Assembly: GCF_013131805.1 (NCBI RefSeq)
Contig: NZ_JABJRC010000003.1
Span: 124,001-188,000 of the forward strand
DNA: 64,000 nucleotides
From: Kribbella sandramycini
Lineage (GTDB): Bacteria > Actinomycetota > Actinomycetes > Propionibacteriales > Kribbellaceae
Direction: 5' to 3'
Positions 54,367 to 62,292 of the stretch are shown piece after piece; position 1 is the first letter of the stretch, and each line of letters begins with the position of its first letter. The notes under the pieces are model-generated. The model was not told where the DNA came from. It worked only from the letters and a program-made list of their open reading frames with translations, and did not search any database. Both the position numbers and the translations under genes were made by a program.

Positions 54367-55218
54367 CTAACCGCCGAGCACCTCGCGCAGTTTGACGGCG
54401 AACTCGGCCGGCTGCCCCGGCATCCCGTACTCGTCACCGAGGAATCCACCGTGACCACTCGGGAACGTCACCGCCGTCAGCCCCAGCCGCTCGGCAACCG
54501 CCAGCCCGGCGCGCGCGGCCAACTGATTGGCGGACTCTTCACCTACTCCGATGACCAACCGGTCCTTGATGTCGGCCAGCGCGGCGAAATCCGGTGCGTA
54601 CGACGTCGTCCCGCGCAGGTTCTGCGTGATCAGCGCGTCGTCCCGCGAGCCGTCGTCCTCGGTCGGCAGCCCGAACATCGCCGGATCCGGCGCCGGCCGC
54701 TCGCTGTAGTCGGCCGGGAACTCCCCCTCGTACCCGACGATCGCGATGAACTTCGCCATCCCCGGACCGAGCCCCTCGCGCTGATAGGTCTGATAAATGT
54801 CCTCGGTCGCGGCGCTCACCACCTCGCGATCCGGCAGCATCCCGACCAGCGGCGGCTCATGCGCCACCAGCAGGTTCACCAGATCCGGCCGCGCCGCCAG
54901 CAACGCCAGCCCATTCACCGCGCCCCCACTACTCGCGAAGATGTCCACCGGCCCGACGTCCAGCGCCTCGATCAACGCCACCAGATCGGCCGAGTGGATC
55001 TCCGGATTCAGCTCTCCCTCGTCGGTCCGCACACTCCGCTCCACACCCCGCGGGTCGTACGTCACCACCGTCCGATCCGTGAAGTACGACGCCAGCGTCG
55101 GAAACCCACTAGCCCCCATCGGCGTCCCGATCATCAGCAGCACCGGCCGCTCCCGATCGCTCAGCTCCCCGCGCACGTCGTAAACCAACGTCGCCCCGTC
55201 AACCACAAGCTCCGGCAT
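54367..55218 (-). CDS. Alpha/beta-hydrolase
   Basis: 283 residues from ATG 55218. The nucleophile elbow FASSGGAVNG carries the catalytic Ser near 97, and the C-terminal FPSGHGGFLG holds the His, so the fold is intact. HEPPLVGMLPD and GEESANQLAARAG mark the cap region. The family splits esters, epoxides or C-C bonds of small compounds; no specific substrate is suggested. Confidence 0.88.
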   Translation of the reverse strand: MPELVVDGATLVYDVRGELSDRERPVLLMIGTPMGASGFPTLASYFTDRTVVTYDPRGVERSVRTDEGELNPEIHSADLVALIEALDVGPVDIFASSGGAVNGLALLAARPDLVNLLVAHEPPLVGMLPDREVVSAATEDIYQTYQREGLGPGMAKFIAIVGYEGEFPADYSERPAPDPAMFGLPTEDDGSRDDALITQNLRGTTSYAPDFAALADIKDRLVIGVGEESANQLAARAGLAVAERLGLTAVTFPSGHGGFLGDEYGMPGQPAEFAVKLREVLGG

Positions 55219-55240
55219 ACGCCCTCCTCCACAGCAACCT

Positions 55241-55272
55241 GGTGCCCGCGACCCTAGCCCTTCGCGGGCACC
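55241..55272. terminator. Terminator-like hairpin between DUF4177 and the hydrolase unit
   Basis: GGTGCCCGCG (55241-55250) pairs perfectly with CGCGGGCACC (55263-55272) over a 12-base loop, 4 bp after the stop of the minus-strand DUF4177 gene. There is no T-tract. It separates this gene from the downstream hydrolase. Confidence 0.6.
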
Positions 55273-55275
55273 GAT

Positions 55276-55455
55276 TCAGCCGCGTGGACGTTTCAGGAGG
55301 ACGGCGACCTCGACGGCGGCGCCGGGGGCGAGGGTGCTGACGGCTTCCCAGCCTTGGCGGCCGAGGGTGTTGAGTTCGGCTTCGAGCTCTTCGTACTTGA
55401 AGCCCTTGAAGCCGATCTGGAGGCGCAGGGTCTTGTACTCCCACTGGGTGGCCAT
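55276..55455 (-). CDS. DUF4177 small protein
   Basis: 59 residues from ATG 55455. The pattern WEYKTLRLQ...EELEAELNTLGRQGWEAVS is the DUF4177 signature (short beta-alpha-beta protein). Longer readings into 56187 on the same frame have no ribosome site and run through the FKBP gene. It is followed by a strong hairpin. Function unknown; it may be a small cytoplasmic adaptor. Confidence 0.8.
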   Translation of the reverse strand: MATQWEYKTLRLQIGFKGFKYEELEAELNTLGRQGWEAVSTLAPGAAVEVAVLLKRPRG

Positions 55456-55554
55456 GGGATCACTGTGCCGTACGGGGCGGGTGCGGGGCGGCCGACCCGC
55501 CTGGGGAGTGGGGGGTGCTCGGGGCGGGAGCGGGGGCTGCTTAAGCTTGAGCGT

Positions 55555-55926
55555 ATGACTGACAAGCCTGAGATCGACTTTCCGGACGGGCCGCCGCCGG
55601 CGGATCTCGAGATCACCGACATCACCGTGGGCGACGGCGACGAGGCCAAGGCCGGGTCGCGGGTCAACGTGCACTACGTGGGCGTCGCGCACTCGACCGG
55701 CGAGGAGTTCGACGCGTCGTACAACCGCGGCGCACCGCTGGGCTTCCAGCTCGGCGTCGGCCAGGTCATCCAGGGCTGGGACACCGGCGTCCAGGGGATG
55801 AAGGTGGGTGGCCGCCGCAAGCTGGTCATCCCGCCGCACCTGGGTTACGGCGACCGTGGCGCGGGGAACGCGATCAAGCCCGGCGAGACCCTGATCTTCG
55901 TGGTCGACCTGCTCAGCGTCGGCTGA
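55555..55926 (+). CDS. FKBP-type peptidyl-prolyl isomerase
   Basis: 123 residues from ATG 55555. One FKBP domain (about 20-120): VHYVGV, GEEFDASYNRG, VIQGWDTGVQGMKVGGRRKL, IPPHLGYGDRG and LIFVVDLLSV are the standard blocks. No signal peptide, so it works in the cytoplasm as a protein-folding isomerase. A strong hairpin terminator follows. Confidence 0.94.
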   Translation: MTDKPEIDFPDGPPPADLEITDITVGDGDEAKAGSRVNVHYVGVAHSTGEEFDASYNRGAPLGFQLGVGQVIQGWDTGVQGMKVGGRRKLVIPPHLGYGDRGAGNAIKPGETLIFVVDLLSVG

Positions 55927-55947
55927 CACCGGTTCGGCGTACCGCCG

Positions 55948-55992
55948 AGAGCCCTCGCGATCCGTCACAATGACGAGGATCGCGGGGGCTCT
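55948..55992. terminator. Strong terminator after the FKBP gene
   Basis: A 16-bp stem (55948-55963 with 55977-55992, one T-G wobble) plus an inner 4-bp GTCA/TGAC (55964-55974) makes a near-perfect stem-loop 22 bp after the FKBP stop. Confidence 0.75.
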
Positions 55993-56044
55993 TCGCGTAG
56001 ATGTACTCATCCGCCACGCCCAGCGGTCGATTTGACTGAGAGGC

Positions 56045-56656
56045 ATGACGACGATGGCGACAACGACAGCCGCGCGCGCCGACTCCGTTCGGTACGCCGC
56101 TCTCGGCGCGAAACTGCTGATGTTCGCATTGCTGCTGACCGCGCTGATCTGGCCCGACCTGAGCGGGATCAAGGGCAAGGCCGCCACCGCCCGGCTGATC
56201 GTGTACCCGATCGGCGCGATGGTGCTGCCGCTGTGGTGGTGGGCCTACGGGCGCACCCGCAGCAAGCTGCACCAGACCTTCCCCTGGCCCGCCGACCTGC
56301 TGCTGACCCTGCCCTGGCTGATCGACCTGCTCGGCAACCGGTTCAACCTGTTCGACACCGTCTCCTGGTGGGACGACGCGATGCACTTCATCCTCTGGGG
56401 CCTGCTGACCGCAGGCGCCCTGCTCGCCTTCGCTCCGCGCAACCTCTCCCGCGGCCTGACCACCTTCGTCGCGCTCGGCTTCGGCGCCACCGCCGCCGTC
56501 ATCTGGGAGCTCGGCGAGTACGTCGCCTTCGTCCGCAACTCCCCCGAGCTGCAGACCGCCTACACCGACACCCTCGGCGACCTCACCCTAGGCACGCTGG
56601 GCGCGCTCGTGGCTGGGCTGGTTGTGTATCGGCGTTCCGCCAGCGCTGCACACTAG
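56045..56656 (+). CDS. YjdF/DUF2238-like membrane protein
   Basis: 203 residues from ATG 56045; ATG 56054 has better spacing to the AGAGG ribosome site and may be the real start. Five to six membrane helices with conserved TVSWWDDAMHFILWG and YTDTLGDLTLGTLGA. The family is uncharacterised, found in many bacteria. It is convergent with the iron ABC transporter. A GCTGCAC/GTGCAGC repeat at 56661-56711 may terminate both. Confidence 0.8.
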   Translation: MTTMATTTAARADSVRYAALGAKLLMFALLLTALIWPDLSGIKGKAATARLIVYPIGAMVLPLWWWAYGRTRSKLHQTFPWPADLLLTLPWLIDLLGNRFNLFDTVSWWDDAMHFILWGLLTAGALLAFAPRNLSRGLTTFVALGFGATAAVIWELGEYVAFVRNSPELQTAYTDTLGDLTLGTLGALVAGLVVYRRSASAAH

Positions 56657-56660
56657 GACG

Positions 56661-56711
56661 GCTGCACCCGCTTCACGCCGGGGCGGCCCGCCGAGAGGGC
56701 GGTTGTGCAGC
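56661..56711. terminator. Possible bidirectional terminator hairpin
   Basis: GCTGCAC (56661-56667) and GTGCAGC (56705-56711) with a GC-rich inner hairpin, located between the convergent YjdF-like gene and the ABC ATPase gene. Stem only 7 bp at the base. Confidence 0.35.
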
Positions 56712-56727
56712 GGTGGCGGTCCGGGCT

Positions 56728-57639
56728 TCAGCGGTCGGTGGGGCGGCAGACGCCGGTGGCTGCCGCCGAGGCGGCGAGGGCGGCGGCGGCCGTGTTGGCC
56801 GCGACCTCCGAGACGCGGTCGGTGCGGGTGGTGTGCCGGCCGATCGGGACGACCATCGGCGTCCCGGCGACCGGGTCCGGGATGATCTTGACCGAGAGGC
56901 CGAAGACATCCTGGACGACGGCCTCGGTGATCACGACCCCAGGGTTGCCCTCGGCAACGATCGCGCCGTTCTTCATCGCAATCAGGTGGTCGCCGAATCG
57001 GCAGGCCTGGTTGAGATCGTGCAGCACCAGCACGATCGTCCGCCGGTCCCGCTTGTTCAGGTCGACGAGCAGATCGAGGACCTCGAACTGGTGGGTCAGG
57101 TCGAGGAACGTGGTCGGCTCGTCGAGCAGCAGGATGTCGGTCTCCTGGGCGAGCGCCATCGCGATCCAGACCCGCTGCCGCTGACCGCCGGACAGCTCGT
57201 CGATCGGCCGGTCCGCGATCGAGAGCACGTCGGTCGACGTCATCGCGTCGGCCACCGCCTCGTCGTCCGACTTGGACCACTGCCGGATCCAGCGCGTCCG
57301 CGGGTAGCGGCCGCGGCCGACCAGGTCGGCGACCGTGATGCCCTCGGGCGCGGTCGGCGACTGCGGCAGCAGGCCGAGCTTGGTCGCCACCTCGCGGGTC
57401 GGGATCGACTGGATGCTCTTACCGTCCAGCAGCACTGTGCCCTTCGACGGCTTGAGCAGCCGCGCGAGCGTCTTCAGCAGCGTGGACTTACCGCACGCGT
57501 TGGCGCCGACGATGACGGTGATCTTCCCGGTCGGGATCTGCACCGACAAGTTGTCGATGATCTGCCGCTGGTCGTAGCCGACCGCGAGGCCCTCGGCCGC
57601 AAGACTGTGCTCCACAAGGTTCTCCATCTCAGCCGCCAC
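56728..57639 (-). CDS. Iron-siderophore ABC importer, ATP-binding protein
   Basis: 303 residues (GTG 57639, or ATG 57627 which also fits). Walker A GANACGKST, signature LSGGQRQR, Walker B ILLLDEPTTFLDL and switch His VLHDLN, with the FepC/FecE pattern throughout. It overlaps the permease stop by 11 bp. With the two FecCD permeases it forms an iron-chelate importer; the substrate-binding protein is not in this window. Expression is expected to be iron-regulated by the box at 59767. Confidence 0.93.
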   Translation of the reverse strand: MAAEMENLVEHSLAAEGLAVGYDQRQIIDNLSVQIPTGKITVIVGANACGKSTLLKTLARLLKPSKGTVLLDGKSIQSIPTREVATKLGLLPQSPTAPEGITVADLVGRGRYPRTRWIRQWSKSDDEAVADAMTSTDVLSIADRPIDELSGGQRQRVWIAMALAQETDILLLDEPTTFLDLTHQFEVLDLLVDLNKRDRRTIVLVLHDLNQACRFGDHLIAMKNGAIVAEGNPGVVITEAVVQDVFGLSVKIIPDPVAGTPMVVPIGRHTTRTDRVSEVAANTAAAALAASAAATGVCRPTDR

Positions 57640-58672
57640 TTCCCACCCGGTTGGCCCGAGCCAGCAGGAACATCAGGTACGGCGCGCCCACGACGCCGGT
57701 CACCACACCGACCGGCAGTTGCGTCTCGCCGAAGGCGTGTTGCGCGATCAGGTCCGACAGTGCGATCACCAGCGCGCCGATCAGCGCGGACGCGATCATC
57801 GCCGGCCCCGGCGACCGGGTGATCCGGCGCGCGATCGGCGGCGCCACGAACGCGACGAACCCGATCGGACCGGCCGCGGCCGTCGCGACCGCGGCCAGCA
57901 GGACGCCGACCACGATCAGCCCGAGCCGCGAGCTCTCCACCTTCAAGCCGAGCCCGTACGCCGTCTCGTCGCCCAACTGCAGGATCCGCAGCCGCTGGAC
58001 CAGGATCACCACCAGCGGCACCGTCACCACCAGCGTGATCGCCATCGCCCGCACGTTCGACCAGTCCCGGCCGTTCAGCGAGCCGGTCAGCCAGATCAGC
58101 GCCTGCTGGGCGATCTCGACCCGCGCCTTGGTCAGCAGGTACGACGTGAGGCTGGTCGCGATCGCGCCGATCCCGATCCCGATCAGGATCAGCCGGTAAC
58201 TCGACACCCCATGCCGCCAGGCGAGCACGTACATGATGAACGCCGTCAGGATCGCGCCGACGATCGCGAGCCCGGAGACCGCGGCGCCGGTCAGCCCGAG
58301 CGTCACGATCGCGAAGACCGCGAACGCGCTGGCGCCGTACGTGACGCCGATGATGTCGGGGCTGGCCAGCGGGTTGCGGGCGATGCTCTGGAAGATCGCG
58401 CCGGACATGCCGAGCGCGGCGCCGACCATCAGGCCGGTCAGGGCGCGCGGCAGGCGCAGCCGGTTCACGATGAACTCGGTGGCCTTGTCACCGCCGCCGA
58501 ACAGCGTCTTCACGACGTCGACGACCGGGATCTTGAAATCACCGAGTGACAGCGAGACGCAGAAGGTCGCGAACACCAGGACGCCGAGGACGACGAGGAC
58601 CACGACGTTGCGCGCGTGCCGGGCCGCGCGGGCCCGGGTGATCAGCTGGACTGCTTCGGCCGTGGTCGTCAC
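57629..58672 (-). CDS. FecCD-family iron-siderophore permease (second)
   Basis: 347 residues from GTG 58672, overlapping the first permease by 4 bp (GTGA). About nine to ten membrane helices with RLPRALTGLMVGAALGMSGA and the EAA-like ATPase coupling segment ending GPIGFVAFVAPPIAR. Its partner permease has the same layout, so the channel is a heterodimer. Imports ferric siderophore across the inner membrane. Confidence 0.92.
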   Translation of the reverse strand: MTTTAEAVQLITRARAARHARNVVVLVVLGVLVFATFCVSLSLGDFKIPVVDVVKTLFGGGDKATEFIVNRLRLPRALTGLMVGAALGMSGAIFQSIARNPLASPDIIGVTYGASAFAVFAIVTLGLTGAAVSGLAIVGAILTAFIMYVLAWRHGVSSYRLILIGIGIGAIATSLTSYLLTKARVEIAQQALIWLTGSLNGRDWSNVRAMAITLVVTVPLVVILVQRLRILQLGDETAYGLGLKVESSRLGLIVVGVLLAAVATAAAGPIGFVAFVAPPIARRITRSPGPAMIASALIGALVIALSDLIAQHAFGETQLPVGVVTGVVGAPYLMFLLARANRVGSGG

Positions 58673-59748
58673 AGGTCTGCCAACTTCCGTCGCCGGACGA
58701 GCGCGATGAAGAACGGCGCGCCGATCACCGCGGTCACGATGCCGACCTGCAGCTCGCCGGGCAGCGCGATGACGCGGCCGATCACATCCGAGCCGAGCAG
58801 CAGGATCGGGGCCAGCAGCATCGAATACGGCAGGATCCACCGGTAGTCGGGCCCGGTGACCAGGCGCGCGACATGCGGAATCGTCAGCCCGATGAAGCCG
58901 ATCGGCCCGGCGGCCGCGGTCGCGGCGCCGCAGAGCAGGACGACGACGACCGCAACGAAGAGCCGGGCCAGGCCGACCCGCTGCCCGAGCGACTTCGCGA
59001 CCTCGTCGCCGAGGGACAGCGCGTTGAGCACCCGGCCGGAGACCAGCGCGAGCGCGATCCCGACCAGCACGAACGGCGCCACCTGCTCGGCGATGTCCGC
59101 GCCGCGGCCGGCCAGCGAGCCGACCGACCAGAACCGGTACTGGTCGAAGGTGTTGACGTCGCCGATCAGCAGCGCGGTCGTCAGCGAGCCGAGCATCGCG
59201 GTCATCGCCGCGCCCGCGAGCGCGAGTTTGACCGGAGTGGCGCCTTCGCGACCGAGTGAGCCGAGGAAGTACACCGCCACCGAGGCCGCCGCCGCGCCGA
59301 CGAACGCGAGCCAGACGTACGCCGTCAGGCTGGACAGCCCGAAGAAGTAGATGCCGCCGACAACGAACAGCGCGGCGCCGCCGTTCACGCCAAGGATGCC
59401 GGGATCGGCGAGCGGGTTCCGGGTGACGCCCTGCATCAGCGCGCCGGACAGGCCGAGCGCAGCGCCGACGAGCAGGCCGATCACCGTTCTGGGCACGCGG
59501 AGTGAGTGCACGATCACGTGATCGGTGTTCGACTCGTCGTAGTGGCGCAGGGCATCGATCACCGTCGACAACGGGATCTGCTTGGAGCCGATCGCGATGC
59601 TGAGCAAGGTGATCAGGGCCAGCAGCGCGACGCAGACGACCAGCCCGAGCGCCAGCGTGGCCCCCCGGGTCCGGCGCGGACGCGACGGCGCGTCGGCGGC
59701 GGTCGAGTCACGACCGGCCGCATCGACGGCAGCACTGGGCGGTGGCAT
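58669..59748 (-). CDS. FecCD-family iron-siderophore permease (first)
   Basis: 359 residues from ATG 59748. A cytoplasmic Pro/Ala-rich start (about 1-30) precedes the membrane domain, which contains LRVPRTVIGLLVGAALGLSGA and GPIGFIGLTIPHVARL. First gene of the importer operon. Its start is 19 bp from the iron box at 59767-59785. Confidence 0.92.
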   Translation of the reverse strand: MPPPSAAVDAAGRDSTAADAPSRPRRTRGATLALGLVVCVALLALITLLSIAIGSKQIPLSTVIDALRHYDESNTDHVIVHSLRVPRTVIGLLVGAALGLSGALMQGVTRNPLADPGILGVNGGAALFVVGGIYFFGLSSLTAYVWLAFVGAAAASVAVYFLGSLGREGATPVKLALAGAAMTAMLGSLTTALLIGDVNTFDQYRFWSVGSLAGRGADIAEQVAPFVLVGIALALVSGRVLNALSLGDEVAKSLGQRVGLARLFVAVVVVLLCGAATAAAGPIGFIGLTIPHVARLVTGPDYRWILPYSMLLAPILLLGSDVIGRVIALPGELQVGIVTAVIGAPFFIALVRRRKLADL

Positions 59749-59766
59749 CAGGGTTTCGGAATCCTC

Positions 59767-59785
59767 TTAGGTAAGGCTAACCTGC
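59767..59785. promoter_or_regulatory. IdeR/DtxR-type iron box
   Basis: TTAGGTAAGGCTAACCTGC matches 16 of 19 positions of the known iron-box consensus (TTAGGTTAGGCTAACCTAA), a site for iron-loaded DtxR/IdeR repressors. It lies between the divergent permease operon and the siderophore-interacting protein gene and can repress both. A second half-site AGGTTGCCT follows at 59786-59794. Confidence 0.85.
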
Positions 59786-59859
59786 AGGTTGCCTCAGAAT
59801 AACCCGGCCGTGGATCGGCCCGCACCTGAGTCCGCCATGCGCTGTTGGGGAGAACCGGA

Positions 59860-60690
59860 ATGACCGCAGTTGCCGACCGGCCGATCGTGTTCGATTCGCT
59901 GTTCGTGACCGTGTCCGCCGTCGAGGATCTGAGCCCGCACCTGCGGCGCGTGACCTTCGTCGCGCCGCGGCTGACCGAGGCCGTCACCGCCGGTCCCGAT
60001 CAGCGGATCAAGATCCTGCTGCCGCCGCCGAACGGCGCCCGGACGAAGCTGCCGTCCGGCCCCGAGTGGTACGCCGAATGGTGCGCCCAGCCGGCTACGG
60101 ACCGTTTCATCATGCGCACGTACACGATTCGCGCGCTGCGCCCCGAGGCCGGCGAGCTCGATATCGAGTTCGTCCTGCACGGCGTCAACGGGCCGGCCTC
60201 GGCCTGGGCGACCGCCGTCGAGCTCGGCCAGGAGATCGGCATGTTGCTGCCGTTCGCGGTCGACACCACCAGCCGCAAGGGCTTGCTGAACTCCGGAGTG
60301 GACTACGTGCCCCCGGCGTCCAGTCGGCATCGGCTCCTGGTCGCGGACGAGACCGCACTCCCCGCGCTGACCGGCATCCTCGAACAGCTGCCGGCCGACG
60401 TCCACGCGACCGTGCTCGCGCAGGTTCCCGACCAGCGCGACATCCGCCCGATGCCGACACCCGGAACGGCGGACGTCGTCTGGGTCACCGCGCCCGCGGA
60501 CGAATCGATTCCGTTGCTTGAGGCCCTCAAGTCGGCCGGGCTCGCCGAGAGCCTGGACTTCGCTTGGGTGGCCGGCGAATCCGCGATGATCAAGGCGGTG
60601 CGCCGGCATCTGGTCAACGTGGTCGGGCTGCCGAAGGCCGCGATCTCCTTCCAGGGCTACTGGAAACGCGGCGAGGCGATCGACGACTGA
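59860..60690 (+). CDS. Siderophore-interacting protein (ferric-siderophore reductase, FAD)
   Basis: 276 residues from ATG 59860 with GGGGAGAACCGGA upstream. FAD-binding domain with MRTYTIRAL (RxYTxR flavin motif, near 88), and a C-terminal SIP domain with WVAGESAMIKAVRRHL. It reduces Fe(III)-siderophore with NAD(P)H to free iron in the cytoplasm. Divergent from the importer around an iron box; followed by a strong terminator. Confidence 0.93.
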   Translation: MTAVADRPIVFDSLFVTVSAVEDLSPHLRRVTFVAPRLTEAVTAGPDQRIKILLPPPNGARTKLPSGPEWYAEWCAQPATDRFIMRTYTIRALRPEAGELDIEFVLHGVNGPASAWATAVELGQEIGMLLPFAVDTTSRKGLLNSGVDYVPPASSRHRLLVADETALPALTGILEQLPADVHATVLAQVPDQRDIRPMPTPGTADVVWVTAPADESIPLLEALKSAGLAESLDFAWVAGESAMIKAVRRHLVNVVGLPKAAISFQGYWKRGEAIDD

Positions 60691-60691
60691 C

Positions 60692-60730
60692 AGGCGGTCC
60701 GGAGAAGCCCGTAGCTTCTCCGGACCGCCT
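60692..60730. terminator. Strong bidirectional terminator
   Basis: A perfect 16-bp stem (AGGCGGTCCGGAGAAG at 60692-60707 with its complement at 60715-60730) and a 7-base loop, sitting immediately after the SIP stop and before the convergent lyase stop at 60751. Confidence 0.8.
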
Positions 60731-60750
60731 GGTGTCCTGAGTCTGCTACC

Positions 60751-61947
60751 TCAGGACGGGTTCTCCGCGTGGGTGAGCGTCTCCCACGCGACGAACAAGG
60801 CGTTCGTACCGGCCGGACGGCGCGATTCGGTGATCACCTGGGTGTTCGCCATCGCGATCCCGAGCCGGGTGTGCAGCGCGTTGTAGCCGACCTCGGTGGT
60901 CGGGCCGAGGCCGCGCTTCAGCGCGCCGCCGCACAGCCAGGACGGCACCGGCTCCAGGTTGCGCTCCCACTTGGACTGGAAACCGAGCGCCTGGCGCAGC
61001 CGCTCGCCGTACTGCGGGTACATGTCGATGCCCTGGATCCGGGCGGTCTCCAGCACGTGCGAGATCGACGAGATGCCGTAGCCGGCGTGGGTGAAGTCGC
61101 GACAGGTCTCCTGAGTCAGACCGGTGACGAACGTGCCCTGGCCCTGCCAGTAGTTGACGATCTTGTCGCGGGTGTTCAGGTTCTGGCTCGGCACCGTCTT
61201 CGGCAGCGCGCCGTCGGATTCCAGGTACACGTACGCCGGGGCCCGGTTCGCGAACAGCGAGATCGCCTTGTCATAGATCGCCCGATCCTCCAGGAAGACG
61301 CCGATCCCCTGCAGGGCCTCGATGATGACCAGTTCCCAGTTGCCGTTGGAGTTCGAGCCGTTGATGATCTCCGGCACGTAGACGTTGCGCAGCATCGTCG
61401 CGAACCGGCCCGAGTTCGGCCAGTTTCCGTAAGCGTGCTTGATGATCTCGGCCGCCTTCGGCCAGGACGCCGCCGACCAGCCGGTCTGCAGCGGGGCGTT
61501 GCTGTTGGTGTGATCGCGGATCGTCGCCGACCACGCGTCCATCAACTGGATCGACTTCTGCGCGTACCGCACGTCGCCGGAGATGTACCAGACCAGCGCG
61601 GTCGTGTACGCCGCGATCGCATCCTGCCGCTCGTCGGTGCAGCCGTTGTTGGGGTTCGAGACCGGGCCGCACTCGACCACCGCACGCGGCTTCGGCGTCC
61701 GCGACAACGACCCGTAGGCGCTGTTCCGGGCCTGGTTGTAGGCGTTCGTCCACGGCTGCGCGCCGGCCTGCACCTTGGCCTTCACGAAGTCCAGCTGCGC
61801 GCGGCTGACGCCGACGCCCGGGTGCGCGAAGACAGCCGGCGCCTCAGCCGGCCCGGCCGCGACCGGCTTCGCAGTTGCTGGGCTGCTCAAAGCGCCGGCC
61901 ACCAGACCGGCACTGACGACAGCCAGGAGAACAGACTTCACTCTCAT
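60751..61947 (-). CDS. Secreted alginate-lyase-like polysaccharide lyase (PL38-like)
   Basis: 398 residues from ATG 61947 with AAGGAACCCGCCC upstream. A Sec signal peptide (about 1-26; LSSPATAKP) is followed by a single (alpha/alpha) toroid of the alginate-lyase superfamily: GVGVSRAQLDFVKAKV near the start, SNGNWELVIIEALQGIGVF with the conserved Asn (near 197), and ETCRDFTHAGYGISS (near 285) with the His and Tyr. Such enzymes cleave uronic-acid polysaccharides by beta-elimination, leaving an unsaturated uronyl end. The neighbouring GH105 gene would remove it, strengthening the prediction. Substrate (alginate, glucuronan or another uronan) not determined. Confidence 0.82.
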   Translation of the reverse strand: MRVKSVLLAVVSAGLVAGALSSPATAKPVAAGPAEAPAVFAHPGVGVSRAQLDFVKAKVQAGAQPWTNAYNQARNSAYGSLSRTPKPRAVVECGPVSNPNNGCTDERQDAIAAYTTALVWYISGDVRYAQKSIQLMDAWSATIRDHTNSNAPLQTGWSAASWPKAAEIIKHAYGNWPNSGRFATMLRNVYVPEIINGSNSNGNWELVIIEALQGIGVFLEDRAIYDKAISLFANRAPAYVYLESDGALPKTVPSQNLNTRDKIVNYWQGQGTFVTGLTQETCRDFTHAGYGISSISHVLETARIQGIDMYPQYGERLRQALGFQSKWERNLEPVPSWLCGGALKRGLGPTTEVGYNALHTRLGIAMANTQVITESRRPAGTNALFVAWETLTHAENPS

Positions 61948-62292
61948 GGGCGGGTTCCTTGCTTCCTCGGGGGCGGAAGGCTCTGCGGCTCCCCCCAAGT
62001 GCCGCGAGGTGGGTGTAGCTCGAGCGATTGCGGTGTTCAGGTGCGTGCATCGTGGTGCCGGAGAGGAGGTTTCGATGCGGAGCATCGTGGCCTTCTCTCC
62101 GGTGCCGCGAGGTGCGTGCCTGGGCGCCGCAAGCGCCGAGGGACACCCGCCCCGGGGCACTTCATCCGCAGAGTCTTTTCGGAAGTTTGACGACGGACCG
62201 TAAGCGCGTCAACATCTCAGCAGGCATTACTTCACGCTGGAACGATTGACCGTTTCTTCCCAGTTCAGTGGAACAAAGTGAGGATTTGTCCC
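61948..62292. other. 345-bp lyase/GH105 intergenic region with nested hairpin
   Basis: Contains a direct repeat GTGCCGCGAGGTG (61999-62011 and 62102-62114). Between the copies is a nested palindrome: outer arms 62058-62069 and 62091-62102 (12 bp, one G-T), inner arms CGATGC/GCATCG (62073-62087). A GGAACG...CGTTTC quasi-palindrome near 62240 and TTGACG/CGTCAA (62187-62212) lie closer to the GH105 start and could be operators. No local regulator gene is present. Confidence 0.55.
62075..62203 (+). CDS. Possible 42-residue leader peptide before GH105
   Basis: ATG 62075 has an excellent GAGGAGG seven bases upstream. The ribosome site and start codon lie inside the nested hairpin of the intergenic region. 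The peptide (MRSIVAFSPVPRGACLG...) has no recognised family and ends 89 bp before the GH105 start. Could be a regulatory leader ORF or chance. Confidence 0.3.
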   Translation: MRSIVAFSPVPRGACLGAASAEGHPPRGTSSAESFRKFDDGP

